A stretch of 64,000 nt of DNA from assembly GCF_000016905.1 (NCBI RefSeq), contig NC_009616.1, positions 1,240,001 to 1,304,000 of the forward strand, written 5' to 3'. The DNA comes from Thermosipho melanesiensis BI429. Its GTDB lineage: Bacteria > Thermotogota > Thermotogae > Thermotogales > Fervidobacteriaceae. The translations under genes and the position numbers were made by a program. This document shows, piece by piece, positions 54,068-64,000 of this stretch. The notes beneath the pieces were generated by a model that made no database searches, was not told the DNA's origin, and saw only the letters and a program-made list of their open reading frames with translations. Every line of letters begins with the position of its first letter. The stretch's first letter is position 1.

Positions 54068-55318
54068 TTGGGATACTTTATTTTGGAAAAATCACATCTT
54101 AATGGTGAAGTGAAAATCTCAGGTGCGAAAAATGCCGCATTGCCTATTCTAGCTGCATCATTGTTAGTAGATGATGGGTTAGAGATAAAGAATGTTCCAG
54201 ATCTTTTAGATGTTAGAACAATGATTGAAATTTTAAAGACTATTGGGAAAAGTGTTAAGTTTGAGAATAATATTGTTAAGATCTCTGGGGATGTAAAAAA
54301 TAAAGTGGTACCTTATGATTTAGTTCGAAAAATGAGGGCATCATTTAATGTGTTGGGACCATTAGTTTTAAAATTGGGAGAAGGTCAAGTTTCATTACCT
54401 GGAGGTTGTGCTATTGGTGTTAGACCTGTCGATTTTCATATAATGGGGTTAAAAAAACTTGGGTTTGAAATAGATATAGAACATGGAGAGGTATTCGCAA
54501 AAAAAGAAAACTGTGAAAAAGAAGTAATTATAAATCTTCCATTTCCAAGTGTTGGAGCAACAGAACATTTGATGACAACAGCATCATTGCTTAATGGTGT
54601 GAAAGTTACAATTGAAAATGCCGCTATGGAACCGGAAGTAGTGGATTTACAGAATTTTCTAAATAAAATGGGAGCAATTATTACAGGAGCTGGTACTAGA
54701 AAGATATTTATAAAAGGTGTAAAGAAACTTAGAGGTGGTAGCTATACAGTTGTTCCAGATAGAATAGAAGCAGGTACATATGCGCTTTCAATTGCAGCTA
54801 CTTTCGGTGAAGGATTGGTAAAGAACATAGTTCCAGAACACTTGGAAGTTTTATGGGAAGTGTTGAAAGAAACGGGGACAGATGTAAAAATTTTTGATAA
54901 ATCGGTTTATGTTAATGGAAAAAACAAAAAGAAGGCAATTAATATAAATGTACAGCCGTATCCGGGATTTCCAACAGATTTACAGCCCCAGATAATGGTG
55001 TATCTTTCCGTTGCACATGGTACTAGCATGATTATAGAGAACGTATTTAAAAATAGATTTCACCATGTAGATGAGTTAGTAAGAATGGGTGCAAAGATAA
55101 AAGTAATTGATGGAACGGCTATTATTGAAGGCGTTGAAAAATTAAGTGGTGCAAAGGTTGAAGGAACAGATTTGCGTGCTACCGCAGCTCTTATAATTGC
55201 GGGATTTATGGCAGATGGTGTTACAGAAGTACATAATGATTTTCATGTGTTAAGAGGATATGAGAATATTATACCTAAATTTGAAGGAATAGGTGGAAAG
55301 ATCAAGCATTTGAGGTGA
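54068..55318 (+). CDS. murA: UDP-N-acetylglucosamine 1-carboxyvinyltransferase, MurA
   Basis: 416 residues. Lys22 in [10 protein letters not shown] and the catalytic Cys (about residue 114) in [15 protein letters not shown] are present, the Cys that fosfomycin attacks. It commits UDP-GlcNAc to peptidoglycan. TTG 54068 is 6 nt after GAGGGG; an upstream TTG would start inside the preceding gene. Confidence 0.95.
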   Translation: MGYFILEKSHLNGEVKISGAKNAALPILAASLLVDDGLEIKNVPDLLDVRTMIEILKTIGKSVKFENNIVKISGDVKNKVVPYDLVRKMRASFNVLGPLVLKLGEGQVSLPGGCAIGVRPVDFHIMGLKKLGFEIDIEHGEVFAKKENCEKEVIINLPFPSVGATEHLMTTASLLNGVKVTIENAAMEPEVVDLQNFLNKMGAIITGAGTRKIFIKGVKKLRGGSYTVVPDRIEAGTYALSIAATFGEGLVKNIVPEHLEVLWEVLKETGTDVKIFDKSVYVNGKNKKKAININVQPYPGFPTDLQPQIMVYLSVAHGTSMIIENVFKNRFHHVDELVRMGAKIKVIDGTAIIEGVEKLSGAKVEGTDLRATAALIIAGFMADGVTEVHNDFHVLRGYENIIPKFEGIGGKIKHLR

Positions 55319-55323
55319 TTTTT

Positions 55324-57108
55324 TTGAACAGGAAATTTTTATTGTTCTTAGTAGATATATTTTCTACGTTTTTAGCGGGAATATTATCTCTATTTGTTAG
55401 GTTTGGTTTTAATTTTAGAGAAATGAGTAAATATGATGAATCTATATATATATACATTCTCATTTCCTCAATCGTATATATCTTTAATGGGAATTATAAG
55501 ATAGTTTGGAGATATGCTAATCAAAAAGATTTTTTAAAGCTTTTCAGGTCGTCAATAATTTCTTACTTTTTAGTTCTTACATTTTTCCATTTTGCAAACA
55601 ATATTGTTTTACCTAGATCCGTTGGATTTGTAATGTTTTTATCTTCTTTTACTATTTTAGTTGGGGTGAGGTTATTTTACCAATTTATTTTGGAAAATAG
55701 AAGAAATTCGGAAAGAAGGTATTTGATAATTGGAAGTGGTGATGTTGCAGTTTCAATTGCTGAAGAAATAATTAAATCTGGTTTAGGTGATGTTGTAGGT
55801 TTTATAGGTGATGATGCGAGTAAAATAGGGCGTACAATCTTTGGAAAAAAGGTTTTAGGCCCATTGATAAAATTAGAGGATTATTTAAAATTGTTTGATT
55901 ATGATGAAGTTATTATTGCGCAGCCAAATTTAAATAGTAAGCAAATAAATGATATTATTGAGAAAGTAAATTTGAAGAGAACAAAGGTTAAAGTAATTCC
56001 ATCATTTGAAGAATTATTTAAGGAGAAAATTGGTATAGAAGATATAAGGGAAATTTCATTGGAGGATATTATAGGAAGAGAACCTGTAAAAGTAAGTTTA
56101 AATGATATAAAAGAATGTATTAAGGACAGAGTTGTCTTAGTTACGGGAGCAGGTGGAAGTATTGGCTCTGAAATATGTAGACAGATTGCTTTTCAAAAAC
56201 CAAAAGAGTTATTATTACTTGGCAGGGGAGAAAATAGTATTTACGAAATTAATGAAGAATTAAATGAAAAATTTCCTGACTTAAAAGTTTCAAGAATCAT
56301 TGCCGATGTGGAAAATTATAAGTGGATGGAAGAAATTTTTAAGAGATATAAGCCAGAAATTGTTTTTCATACAGCTGCTCATAAACATGTTCCACTTATG
56401 GAAGAAAATCCCTATGAGGCTATAAGAGTTAATGTTTTTGGTACTATTAATTTGGTTAAACTTTCATGTGTTTTTAATGTTGAAAAATTTGTTTTCATAT
56501 CAACAGATAAAGCGGTGAATCCCACGTCTTTTATGGGGTTAAGTAAAAGAATTTCCGAACTGTATGTACTATCAAAAAAGTGTAGTACAAGGTTTTCTAT
56601 CGTAAGATTTGGAAATGTTATTGGAAGTAGAGGCAGCGTGCTATGGAAATTTAAAAAACAAATTGAGAATGGGAAACCTGTTACAATTACTCATCCCGAG
56701 ATGAAAAGGTATTTTATGAGTATTCCAGAAGCAGTTTCTTTGGTTTTGCAATCTATAGTACTAAATGGTAATTTATTTGTTTTGGATATGGGGAAACAAA
56801 TTAGTGTTGAACAGATTGCAGGAAAACTGGCAAAACTTCTTGGTAAGGAAGATATCGATGTGGTGTATACAGGAATTAGAGGAGGTGAAAAACTGTATGA
56901 AGAATTGTTTTATCCTTATGAAATACCTAAAAATACGGAACATCCAAAGATTTATTCTGTGGATTTTAGGCCAAATATTAGTGAAAACGAAATTGAATAT
57001 ATTTCTAAAGAAATACTGGAAAGTTTAATGCATTTTAATATAGAAAAAGCTGAAATGCTGGCGAAAAAAATAGTACCAGAATTTAAATTTAGAGGAGGAG
57101 TAAAATGA
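55324..57108 (+). CDS. Membrane-bound nucleotide-sugar 4,6-dehydratase (CapD/PglF/WbpM type)
   Basis: 594 residues: four N-terminal membrane helices, a CoA-binding-like Rossmann domain (RRYLIIGSGDVAVSIA), and a C-terminal SDR domain with VLVTGAGGSIGSEI. The usual YxxxK is MGLSK, the Met-for-Tyr change seen in WbpM/PglF relatives. These enzymes dehydrate UDP-GlcNAc for surface polysaccharide or glycoprotein sugars. TTG 55324 is 5 nt after GAGGTGA. Confidence 0.88.
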   Translation: MNRKFLLFLVDIFSTFLAGILSLFVRFGFNFREMSKYDESIYIYILISSIVYIFNGNYKIVWRYANQKDFLKLFRSSIISYFLVLTFFHFANNIVLPRSVGFVMFLSSFTILVGVRLFYQFILENRRNSERRYLIIGSGDVAVSIAEEIIKSGLGDVVGFIGDDASKIGRTIFGKKVLGPLIKLEDYLKLFDYDEVIIAQPNLNSKQINDIIEKVNLKRTKVKVIPSFEELFKEKIGIEDIREISLEDIIGREPVKVSLNDIKECIKDRVVLVTGAGGSIGSEICRQIAFQKPKELLLLGRGENSIYEINEELNEKFPDLKVSRIIADVENYKWMEEIFKRYKPEIVFHTAAHKHVPLMEENPYEAIRVNVFGTINLVKLSCVFNVEKFVFISTDKAVNPTSFMGLSKRISELYVLSKKCSTRFSIVRFGNVIGSRGSVLWKFKKQIENGKPVTITHPEMKRYFMSIPEAVSLVLQSIVLNGNLFVLDMGKQISVEQIAGKLAKLLGKEDIDVVYTGIRGGEKLYEELFYPYEIPKNTEHPKIYSVDFRPNISENEIEYISKEILESLMHFNIEKAEMLAKKIVPEFKFRGGVK

Positions 57109-57611
57109 GATTTATCGATTCATTTGTATTTAAATATGTAAAAAAAGATAAGAAAAATTTGTTGTTAAATGCAGTGAAAGATTTATCAAAATTATCAGAA
57201 TTAGGTTTAAGTGTAAGCATTAAACCTAATGAGAATGTGGGAAGATTAAGGCTAGAACTTTACGAAACGGATGAGGTGAAAGATCTCCTGTTGTTTAAAG
57301 GTCTATTGTTTACAAGTATAGATGAGATTGATTTTTCTCTTTTAAGAGATTATTCCGAGATAAGTTTACCAAATGGTATTATTTTGGATTATAAAATTTC
57401 AGAAGTTCTTGGAGATATTGTAAAGGGTTTGATTTTGGATAATGATTTTGTATATGCAGTTGTAGATGAGGAAAAAACAAATGATTTTACAAATAAGGAG
57501 CTTGCTAAGTTAGTTCTAAAACATATTGTTGAAGATATTTTTGAAGGCGAATTTAATGAAGATAATTACGAGATTGAAATTGAAACAGAAATAACAGATT
57601 ATTTTATTTAG
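57105..57611 (+). CDS. Conserved-looking protein of unknown function
   Basis: 168 residues, soluble, no signal peptide or membrane segment, acidic C-terminal third (EGEFNEDNYEIEIETEI). ATG overlaps the dehydratase stop (ATGA) and the next gene follows by 9 nt, so it belongs to this operon. No family recognised. Confidence 0.6.
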   Translation: MRFIDSFVFKYVKKDKKNLLLNAVKDLSKLSELGLSVSIKPNENVGRLRLELYETDEVKDLLLFKGLLFTSIDEIDFSLLRDYSEISLPNGIILDYKISEVLGDIVKGLILDNDFVYAVVDEEKTNDFTNKELAKLVLKHIVEDIFEGEFNEDNYEIEIETEITDYFI

Positions 57612-57620
57612 GGTGAGAAG

Positions 57621-57908
57621 ATGATTACAGGAATAATTTTATTGTCAATTGGAGTGTTGTTATTACTTTCTATATTTTTTTCTTTTTCTTTTTCACTTTT
57701 ATTTTTCTTTGGATTGTTTATATCTGTGTTTGGAATGTACAAGGTAATAACTGGTTTTCCAAAAGGAATTGCAGCGTTACTGTTGGGAATATTGATTATT
57801 TTACACGGTGTTGGACTGATTAATATGACTTTCTTTGATTTTATTCTAGTTTTGTTAAGTTCTGGTTTAATAGAAGTGGGGATTGGGTATATTGTAAAAA
57901 AAAGGTAA
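57621..57908 (+). CDS. Small hydrophobic membrane protein
   Basis: 95 residues, nearly all in three or four membrane segments (ILLSIGVLLLLSIFF, LLFFFGLFISVFGMY, IAALLLGILIILHGV, FILVLLSSGLIEVG). ATG follows GGGTGAGAAG. Function unknown; last gene before a new promoter. Confidence 0.6.
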   Translation: MITGIILLSIGVLLLLSIFFSFSFSLLFFFGLFISVFGMYKVITGFPKGIAALLLGILIILHGVGLINMTFFDFILVLLSSGLIEVGIGYIVKKR

Positions 57909-57916
57909 CTAGAATG

Positions 57917-57925
57917 TGATATAAT
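57917..57925 (+). promoter_or_regulatory. Extended -10 promoter element of the EF-G2 gene
   Basis: TGATATAAT 34 bp before the start codon. Confidence 0.5.
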
Positions 57926-57958
57926 TGAATTTGTAATAAAATTACTGGAGGTGGGCTA

Positions 57959-60016
57959 ATGGGTACTGTTGACAAAAAAAGAACCATCACATTAATAGGA
58001 CATAACAGTGCTGGTAAGAGTTTACTTTTATCTGCAATGTTAGTTAATGCCGGCAAATTGGAAAAAGTTGTAAGCAAAGAAGTGGATTATGATCCTATTG
58101 AAAGTGAGAGAGGTTCAAGTATAACTTCTCACGTTGCAAAATTTGATATAGACAATTATCAGTTTACTGTTATTGATACACCAGGCTTTAGCGATTTTGT
58201 AGGAGATGTTATTAATGCAATTTTTGTGACAGAAAATATTGTTTCCGTGGTTAATGCAATTGCTGGTGTGGAAATTCAAACTGAAAGGACTTGGAGTATT
58301 GCAGAAGAAATGAAAAAACCAATTTCAGTATTTATAAACCAAATGGATAAAGAAAGGGCCAGCTACGAAGAAACATTAAATAGTTTAAAAGAAAGATTTG
58401 AAAGAAAGTTTGTCCCTGTTTTTTATCCAATAGGTAGTGAAGAAAATTTCAGAGGTATCGTTAATGTATTTTCAGGAGAGGCATTTGAATATGAAAATGG
58501 CAAGGCAAAAAAAATTGAAATTCCCTCAGATATTTTAGATAAGGTTGAAGAGTTAAAGTCTTCTATGATTGAGGATATAGTTTCATTAGATGAAGAATTA
58601 ATGGAAAGATATTTTGCAGATGAGGAGATAAGTTCTGAGGAACTTTTAAAGACATTGAAAATAGGATATAAAAATGGAGAAATTGTTCCTGTATTCTGTG
58701 GTTCGGCTGAGAAGAATATTGGTGTTGATAAATTTTTAGAGGTAATGTCTATTTTAGGAGTTAATCCTTCGGAAGGAACTCCTTACAAAGCGGTTCTCGA
58801 ATCTGGTGATGAGGTTGAAGTGTTACCTATTGAAGAAGAACCGGTGGTTGCATATACTTTTAAGGCTATTGTTGACCAATTTGTTGGAAAGCTTAGTTTT
58901 TTAAAGGTTATAAGTGGAAAAGTTAGTTCAGGAGATACGCTTGTAAATGTAAATAGAGGTGTAAATGAGAAAATAGGCCATATTTATTATCCCGTGTTAA
59001 AAGAAACAGTAGAGATTTCAGAAGCAACATGTGGAGATATATTAGTTATTCCAAAATTAAAGGAAAGTGCTGTTGGTGACACAATGACACATAAAGATAG
59101 AAAGTTGAAAATAGTATTACCAGAATTTCCGGAACCAATGATTTCAAGAAGTATTAATCCAAAATCAAAATCTGATATTGATAAGATTAGTAATGGACTT
59201 GCAAGACTTGCAGATTCAGATCCTACGTTTAGTTGGGAATTTGATCCAGAAACTTCTGAAACGGTTATTTCTGGAATAGGGAACATTCATTTAGATGTTA
59301 TGGTTGAAAGACTTAAAAATATATTTGGAGTGGATGTAGAAGTTGGAAAACCAAAAATAGCATATAGAGAAACAATTACTGGAAAAGCAATTGGTGAGCA
59401 CAAGCATAAGAAGCAAACTGGTGGACATGGTCAGTATGGACACGTAAAGATTGAAATAGAACCAGTAGAAAGAGGAAAAGGATTTGAGTTTGTCGATAAG
59501 ATAGTTGGTGGGGTCATTCCAAAGAATTTTATTCCATCTGTTGAAAAAGGTATCAAAGAGGCAATGAAAAAAGGTTCATTAGCGGGCTTCCCAGTAGTTG
59601 ATATTAGGGTTACATTATTTGACGGTTCTTATCACGAAGTTGATTCGTCGGATATTTCATTCCAAATTGCGGCGATTCAAGCATTTAGAAAAGCATTTGA
59701 ACAAGCTCGACCTGTTCTCTTGGAACCAATAATGGAAGTTTCAGTTTTTGTTCCAGATGAAAGTGCAGGTGATGTTATGGGAGAAATAAGCTCCAGAAGG
59801 GGAAGACCTCATGGAATGGAACCAGCAGGTAAAGGTGTGACAAAAGTAACTGCTGAAGTTCCTCTTGCAGAGATGTTAGACTTTTCTGGAAGGTTATCAT
59901 CAATTACAAGTGGAAGAGGATACTTTACAATGAAGTTTTCCAAATATGATATTGTTCCACCGAATGTTCAAGAAAAGATTATTCAGGAAAGAAAAAGAGA
60001 ATTAGAACAAGAATAA
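57959..60016 (+). CDS. Elongation factor G-like GTPase (EF-G2)
   Basis: 685 residues with EF-G domains I-V. G1 is GHNSAGKS (standard EF-G: GHxDHGKT), G3 DTPGFSDF, G4 NQMDKE; domain IV contains KKQTGGHGQYGHVKI. No rpsL-rpsG-tuf genes are nearby, so this is the paralogue EF-G2, found beside true FusA in many bacteria, with an uncertain role. Single gene between a promoter element and a strong terminator. Confidence 0.9.
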   Translation: MGTVDKKRTITLIGHNSAGKSLLLSAMLVNAGKLEKVVSKEVDYDPIESERGSSITSHVAKFDIDNYQFTVIDTPGFSDFVGDVINAIFVTENIVSVVNAIAGVEIQTERTWSIAEEMKKPISVFINQMDKERASYEETLNSLKERFERKFVPVFYPIGSEENFRGIVNVFSGEAFEYENGKAKKIEIPSDILDKVEELKSSMIEDIVSLDEELMERYFADEEISSEELLKTLKIGYKNGEIVPVFCGSAEKNIGVDKFLEVMSILGVNPSEGTPYKAVLESGDEVEVLPIEEEPVVAYTFKAIVDQFVGKLSFLKVISGKVSSGDTLVNVNRGVNEKIGHIYYPVLKETVEISEATCGDILVIPKLKESAVGDTMTHKDRKLKIVLPEFPEPMISRSINPKSKSDIDKISNGLARLADSDPTFSWEFDPETSETVISGIGNIHLDVMVERLKNIFGVDVEVGKPKIAYRETITGKAIGEHKHKKQTGGHGQYGHVKIEIEPVERGKGFEFVDKIVGGVIPKNFIPSVEKGIKEAMKKGSLAGFPVVDIRVTLFDGSYHEVDSSDISFQIAAIQAFRKAFEQARPVLLEPIMEVSVFVPDESAGDVMGEISSRRGRPHGMEPAGKGVTKVTAEVPLAEMLDFSGRLSSITSGRGYFTMKFSKYDIVPPNVQEKIIQERKRELEQE

Positions 60017-60049
60017 AAAAAGCGGGACTTAAAGGTCCCGCTTTTTTTT
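60015..60049 (+). terminator. Terminator after the EF-G2 gene
   Basis: AGCGGGAC / GTCCCGCT with a TTAAAG loop, extended by matching A and T runs and ending in eight Ts. Confidence 0.95.
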
Positions 60050-60104
60050 AAGGAATATATGTAGAATATATAGAAAAATCTTAATGGGAAAAAGGAGGTA
60101 TTAT

Positions 60105-61052
60105 ATGGAAAAAAGAGGAAAACTTTTAAAGGTTTTATTGGCGTTTATAATTGCTATATTAGTTGTTTCGCTAATTTTTGTGTTTTCCTATTTCAGTTTC
60201 TTATTGAAAAATGTGTATGGTATAGAAGATGGTGTGTTTTCATATATTAAAAGTTATTCTGCTTATTTATTAAATAAAATTCCTGTTTTGAACAAGTATA
60301 TAAAATATGAACCATTGAAAGTCAATGAACCCAAAAAATTTTTCACAGAAGTTTTAGATGAGTATAAAAAAAATATTGAGGAGCTTATAAAGCAATCTGA
60401 AAAGAAATTAAAACAAGCTGAGAAGTTAAGATCTGAAAACGAACTTTTGTACAACTCGCTTAAAAGTATTGAGGAGAAATGGAAAGAAAGGAAAATTCAA
60501 GAGGAATTATCACAAATTCAAGTTTTTCAAACTTCAAAAAATTTAGATAAACTTGTTGAAATATTTAAGAATGGAGATGCAAATGCATTAATTCCATTGA
60601 TGAATAGTGAAGATATAAATGTAGACACACTGGCTGTGATTTTTCAACAGTTAAGTCCAGATTTAAGAAGTGAAATGGTTCAAGCTTTAGCAAGCGTTAA
60701 CCCAACAAAAGCAGCTGCGGTAGTAAATAAGATATATGATGTAAAAAGTATATTAAATGAAATTGAGACGAAATTAGAAGCATTGAGAAATAACATAAAT
60801 AACCTGTATTCATTGCAGGCACAGCTAGTTTCTTTAGAGGGATTTAATAAGGCTATAAGAGGATATTTGTCTTCTTTAGATGAGGAAGAAATATATTCAA
60901 TGATAAATTTGTACAAAGATTCACCAAGAATAGTTTATTATTTAATCTCCAATATAGATATTTCCATTTCAAAAAAACTCTTAAGACGTTTAAAGAATGA
61001 AAATGAAAAGTTATTTGTTGAGTTGATAAAACTTGGTGGTGGTATTGAATGA
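60105..61052 (+). CDS. MotE/FlbB-like flagellar protein
   Basis: 315 residues: N-terminal membrane helix, a periplasmic coiled coil (about 85-140), and a C-terminal FliG/MgtE_N-like stretch, VDTLAVIFQQLSPDLRSEMV followed by NPTKAAAVVNKI. This architecture matches MotE/FlbB, which stabilise stator parts around the flagellar motor. It lies just before fliK. ATG 60105 follows AAAGGAGGTATTAT. Confidence 0.72.
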   Translation: MEKRGKLLKVLLAFIIAILVVSLIFVFSYFSFLLKNVYGIEDGVFSYIKSYSAYLLNKIPVLNKYIKYEPLKVNEPKKFFTEVLDEYKKNIEELIKQSEKKLKQAEKLRSENELLYNSLKSIEEKWKERKIQEELSQIQVFQTSKNLDKLVEIFKNGDANALIPLMNSEDINVDTLAVIFQQLSPDLRSEMVQALASVNPTKAAAVVNKIYDVKSILNEIETKLEALRNNINNLYSLQAQLVSLEGFNKAIRGYLSSLDEEEIYSMINLYKDSPRIVYYLISNIDISISKKLLRRLKNENEKLFVELIKLGGGIE

Positions 61053-63259
61053 ATTTATTAAAATTACTTGAGGGGACATTGGAGTTAAAAGCTGATAAAA
61101 TAAAGATTAAAGATCAGAGAGGACAAGAAAATAGTGCTCTTTTTAAGAAAATAGTAGAGAGGCAAAAAATGGCCTTTGAAAATACTCTTTTGAAAAAATT
61201 GGAAAATTTACAGGAAGATAACAAAGTAAATTTGTTTGATGGGGAAAAGCTAATAGTTAAGGTGATAAAAAGTTTAAACAATATAGATTTAAAAGAAATA
61301 GCAACCAAAATGAAAGATGATACTAAAGTGGAAAATGAAAAGAAAAAGTTAATGAATAGAATGAAAACAACAAAAGTTATGTATGAGAAAGGAAAACTTG
61401 AAAATAAGATATTAATGAGGAAAGATAAACAAGCACAGAACAAAGAAGATAAACTTATCGGTGAAATGAAAGAAAGAAAAGGAGAAAAAGATGAAAAAGT
61501 TATTCAAAAAAACAAATTTGCGGAAAATAATCTTATAGATGAAGTAAAGAAAGATAAAAAGTCTAAGGTTTTAGATGAAGAAAATAAACAAGAGATACAA
61601 AATAAGAAAAGTAAATTTATAGGCAAAGCAAAAGAAGGTAAAGACGAAAAGGTTATTCAAAAAAACAAATTTACAGAAAGTGTAAATGAAGAAAAAAAAG
61701 TAGAGAAAAGTTTAAAATTTGTTGATATAAAAGAGAATAGGAAAGTAGTTGAAGAAAATAAGAGAAGTGACGATGGAAAGATGTTTAATGAGAAAAAAGA
61801 AGGTAAAGTGATAAAAAATACGAAGATATCAAAAAAAATCGTGTTTAAGCCAAAGACAGAGGATGTTCCTAAAGAATTTTTGAATTCTAGAATAGAAAAT
61901 GTTGTAGAGGTAAAAGACGAACTAAGTAAAGCAAAAGAAAGAGAGAATAGGTCAATATTAATATCGGGAAAAATTCAATCACTTGGAAATAATAGAAAAA
62001 CAGAAAAAGTTGTTCAAAAAAGCAAACAAATTGAAAATATAAATTCAAGGGAAATACCAGTAAAAAACTTAAAGTTTGAGAAAGACAATACAAAAATAAA
62101 TGAAGCGAATTTGATAAAAAGACATTTAGATGATAATGAGAAGGTTGAAATTAGAGATAATGAAACTTTGATAATAAATTATGTTGTAAAGGAAAATAGC
62201 ATAGAAAAAGTGGAAAAAAATACAGTACTTTCAAATAAAAAAGATGTTGTAGGGGAATTGAGAAAAAATAACAAGATAGCATTAAGGAATGGTATTGGGG
62301 GATTATCTTCTATTGTTGTTGCTAATATAAAAGTTAACGAGAAAAAAGTAAGTGTTTTGTTAAATAAAATGGCCGAAAATAAAGTGGTTTTAGTAAAAAA
62401 CGTGGTTTTGAATAAGAGTCAAAAGGATAAAAACCGTATTCCAAAGGTATCAGTGGAATTAGCACAAGAAGAAAATACGGTTATTTTAGAGAAAAAAATA
62501 GCGGTAGGAATAATGAAAGATAAATTTATAGAAGTTAAACCTCAAGTTGTTGTAGGAGATGAGTTTACAAAGAAAAACAAGGATTTAAAATTTGTGAATT
62601 TAAATGATATAAAAAATAAAGTATTTTCTTTGGAGCGCTTTGTTAGGAAAATAGAAGAGTCTATGAAGAATAATATAAATGAGGTAAAAGTAAAATTTTC
62701 GTTTGAAAAAACTACTACTTATTTAGATAGAAAAACTGTAAAACCAGACATTTCGAATATTTCAGATAAGATTGTAAAGTTTAAGGCGAAAAAGGTTTAT
62801 CAATCGAATGAACCCAGTGAAATACATTTTAATAATCAAAGTACAAAGATAGATACGACAAAAGTACTATTTGAGATACAAAATAGGAATATCGAAGAGA
62901 TTTATAAAAAGATAACAGAATTAATTGAAAACAAAGATGTTTACAAACAAAAAGCGGTTATCGATTTAAAACATCCTGCTTTTGGAAAATTGGAGATTAA
63001 TGTGGAAAAAATGAATGACGAAATAGTTATACGCTTTGTATTTGAGAATAAAGAATCTAAAGAGATTATTGAAAAGGGATTGCATATTCTAAGGGAAAGA
63101 ATGGGAAATCTAGGGCTCGAAGTAAAAGAATATTCATTTGAAATAAAGGAAGAACAGGAATGGTATGAAGAAGAAAAACGGGAAAGAGATTCTGAGCAAC
63201 ATAAAAGGCAAAGAAGAAGGTGGGTGAAAAACGATGATGAATTGGATACAGATGAATAG
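61049..63259 (+). CDS. fliK: Flagellar hook-length control protein FliK
   Basis: 736 residues, very rich in Lys, Glu and Asn through residue 600, as in the disordered ruler part of FliK. The C-terminal hook domain is recognisable as DLKHPAFGKLEINVEKM followed by IEKGLHILRERMGNLGLEVK, resembling the L.P..LG.V.V and LR..L...GL pattern. A 51-residue step separates two KDEKVIQKNKF copies (147-157, 198-208). Start overlaps the motE-like stop; flgD follows. Confidence 0.82.
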   Translation: MNLLKLLEGTLELKADKIKIKDQRGQENSALFKKIVERQKMAFENTLLKKLENLQEDNKVNLFDGEKLIVKVIKSLNNIDLKEIATKMKDDTKVENEKKKLMNRMKTTKVMYEKGKLENKILMRKDKQAQNKEDKLIGEMKERKGEKDEKVIQKNKFAENNLIDEVKKDKKSKVLDEENKQEIQNKKSKFIGKAKEGKDEKVIQKNKFTESVNEEKKVEKSLKFVDIKENRKVVEENKRSDDGKMFNEKKEGKVIKNTKISKKIVFKPKTEDVPKEFLNSRIENVVEVKDELSKAKERENRSILISGKIQSLGNNRKTEKVVQKSKQIENINSREIPVKNLKFEKDNTKINEANLIKRHLDDNEKVEIRDNETLIINYVVKENSIEKVEKNTVLSNKKDVVGELRKNNKIALRNGIGGLSSIVVANIKVNEKKVSVLLNKMAENKVVLVKNVVLNKSQKDKNRIPKVSVELAQEENTVILEKKIAVGIMKDKFIEVKPQVVVGDEFTKKNKDLKFVNLNDIKNKVFSLERFVRKIEESMKNNINEVKVKFSFEKTTTYLDRKTVKPDISNISDKIVKFKAKKVYQSNEPSEIHFNNQSTKIDTTKVLFEIQNRNIEEIYKKITELIENKDVYKQKAVIDLKHPAFGKLEINVEKMNDEIVIRFVFENKESKEIIEKGLHILRERMGNLGLEVKEYSFEIKEEQEWYEEEKRERDSEQHKRQRRRWVKNDDELDTDE
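61488..61681 (+). repeat. Imperfect direct repeat within fliK
   Basis: Two copies of a 37-40 bp segment (about 61488-61528 and 61641-61681) spaced 153 bp apart, each coding KDEKVIQKNKF and a preceding IG-K-KE region. In-frame spacing keeps the reading frame. Confidence 0.6.
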
Positions 63260-63899
63260 TATTTATCCTACAAATGTTACAAGGGAAAATGGTATAAAAA
63301 AAGAATTGGATAAAGAGGCATTTTTGGAATTGCTTGTTACTCAGTTGAAAAATCAAGATCCCCTTGAACCATTAAAAGATAGGGAATTTATCGCTCAAAT
63401 GACTCAGTTATCGACTTTGGAACAGATAACAAACATGAGTGAATCTGTTCAGAAGTTTGTTGAAAGTTCTGCTTCGTTGTATAGAGCACAAGTTTCATCA
63501 ATGGTGGGAAAATATGCGGTTGTAAAATCAAATATACTTGAGTTAAAAAATGGAAATGCAAGTACACAGGTTTTTAAATTGGAAGAGCCTTCGCATGTGA
63601 TTTTAAAAATCTATGATGAAAATGGAAAATTGGTAAAAGAAGAAGACCTTGGAAATTTAAATGCGGGGATGCAAACATTTTTATGGGATGGAAGGAATAA
63701 AGATGGTGTTAAATTACCAGATGGAAATTATACTTTTAATCTCTATTCAGTTGAAAGAGATGGAAGTTTGACTGAGATATCTGCTATGGATGGTGGAAAA
63801 GTAGAGGCTGTACAATTTAGAGATAACGATGTTTATGTGCTTGTAAATGGCAATTTATATCCCATAAGTTCAATAATAGAAATTTCGGAAGAGGGGTGA
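63234..63899 (+). CDS. flgD: Flagellar hook assembly scaffold FlgD
   Basis: 221 residues. FLELLVTQLKNQDPLEPLKD and FIAQMTQLSTLEQITNM are the FlgD signature; the C terminus has FlgD-Ig and Tudor-like domains (LWDGRNKDGVKLPDGNYTF). It caps the growing hook. The start overlaps the fliK end by 26 nt; ATG 63234 and 63237 are both possible. Confidence 0.92.
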   Translation: MMNWIQMNSIYPTNVTRENGIKKELDKEAFLELLVTQLKNQDPLEPLKDREFIAQMTQLSTLEQITNMSESVQKFVESSASLYRAQVSSMVGKYAVVKSNILELKNGNASTQVFKLEEPSHVILKIYDENGKLVKEEDLGNLNAGMQTFLWDGRNKDGVKLPDGNYTFNLYSVERDGSLTEISAMDGGKVEAVQFRDNDVYVLVNGNLYPISSIIEISEEG

Positions 63900-63904
63900 A
63901 ATAG

Positions 63905-64000
63905 ATGATAAGATCAATTTATAGTGGTGTTACAGGGCTTCAGGGATTTCAACAAGCAATCGATGTGGTTGGAAATAATATTGCAAATGTTAGTACAATA
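63905..64000 (+). CDS. flgE: Flagellar hook protein FlgE, N-terminal fragment
   Basis: The gene runs off the window. The visible 32 codons read [20 protein letters not shown] and [12 protein letters not shown], the rod/hook N-terminal signature. Directly after flgD, FlgE is the most likely of the rod/hook family. GAGGGGTGAAATAG supplies the ribosome site. Confidence 0.85.
   Translation, partial: MIRSIYSGVTGLQGFQQAIDVVGNNIANVSTI

Overview
The window is low-GC bacterial DNA that most resembles the Thermotogales, probably Thermosipho or a close relative; the genus is inferred from gene content and not proven. Support comes from a pgk gene joined by a -1 frameshift to a tpi gene without a usable start (the PGK-TIM arrangement described for Thermotoga maritima), a split TrkA pair next to TrkH, an ftsA-ftsZ-pilB run, a second EF-G and flagellar genes. 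Spacing is tight, with many 4-nt ATGA overlaps. Many upstream regions carry an extended -10 of the form TGnTATAAT.

Layout. 1-4780: end of a glycosidase, a metallo-beta-lactamase-fold enzyme, a PadR regulator, a flavin disulfide reductase, then cysE-cysK. 4800-8790: purine operon purE-C-S-Q-L behind a PyrR-type RNA hairpin, a 29-codon leader peptide and a terminator. 8890-17370: ATP-type PEP carboxykinase, a secreted PrcB_C-type protein, psuG (apparent ATT start), yfcE, yigZ, an aminotransferase, purB convergent to it, an ArsR/CDF metal efflux pair and tRNA-Pro(CGG).

17660-26420 is the accessory part. Two small exported beta-rich proteins lie divergent to a SARP-type (wHTH + BTAD) regulator. 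The whole three-gene module is repeated once; the second copy is broken by a nonsense codon and frameshifts, and a degenerate IS3/IS150-type element lies between the copies. Next come three translationally coupled genes: a chaperone-like/DUF916-like exported protein, a compact secretin, and a hybrid of secretin N-domains with a predicted outer-membrane barrel. Together they look like an undescribed surface or export system.

26590-41440: queD, a PatB-type C-S lyase, a 430-bp gap with a structured inverted-repeat element, then a long minus-strand series: trkH-trkA-trkA2-response regulator, tpi-pgk-gap, two envelope proteins, fliI-fliH, ackA, fba and RNase P RNA. 41460-64000 runs on the plus strand: an FtsQ-like protein, ftsA, ftsZ, a PilB/GspE ATPase, frr, uppS, cdsA, alaS, mreB, an mreC-like gene, a degenerate GGDEF protein, murA, a CapD/PglF-type dehydratase, small unknown genes, EF-G2, and the flagellar genes motE-like, fliK, flgD and the start of flgE.

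No CRISPR array, rRNA or prophage was seen. All function calls come from reading motifs and context without database searches.
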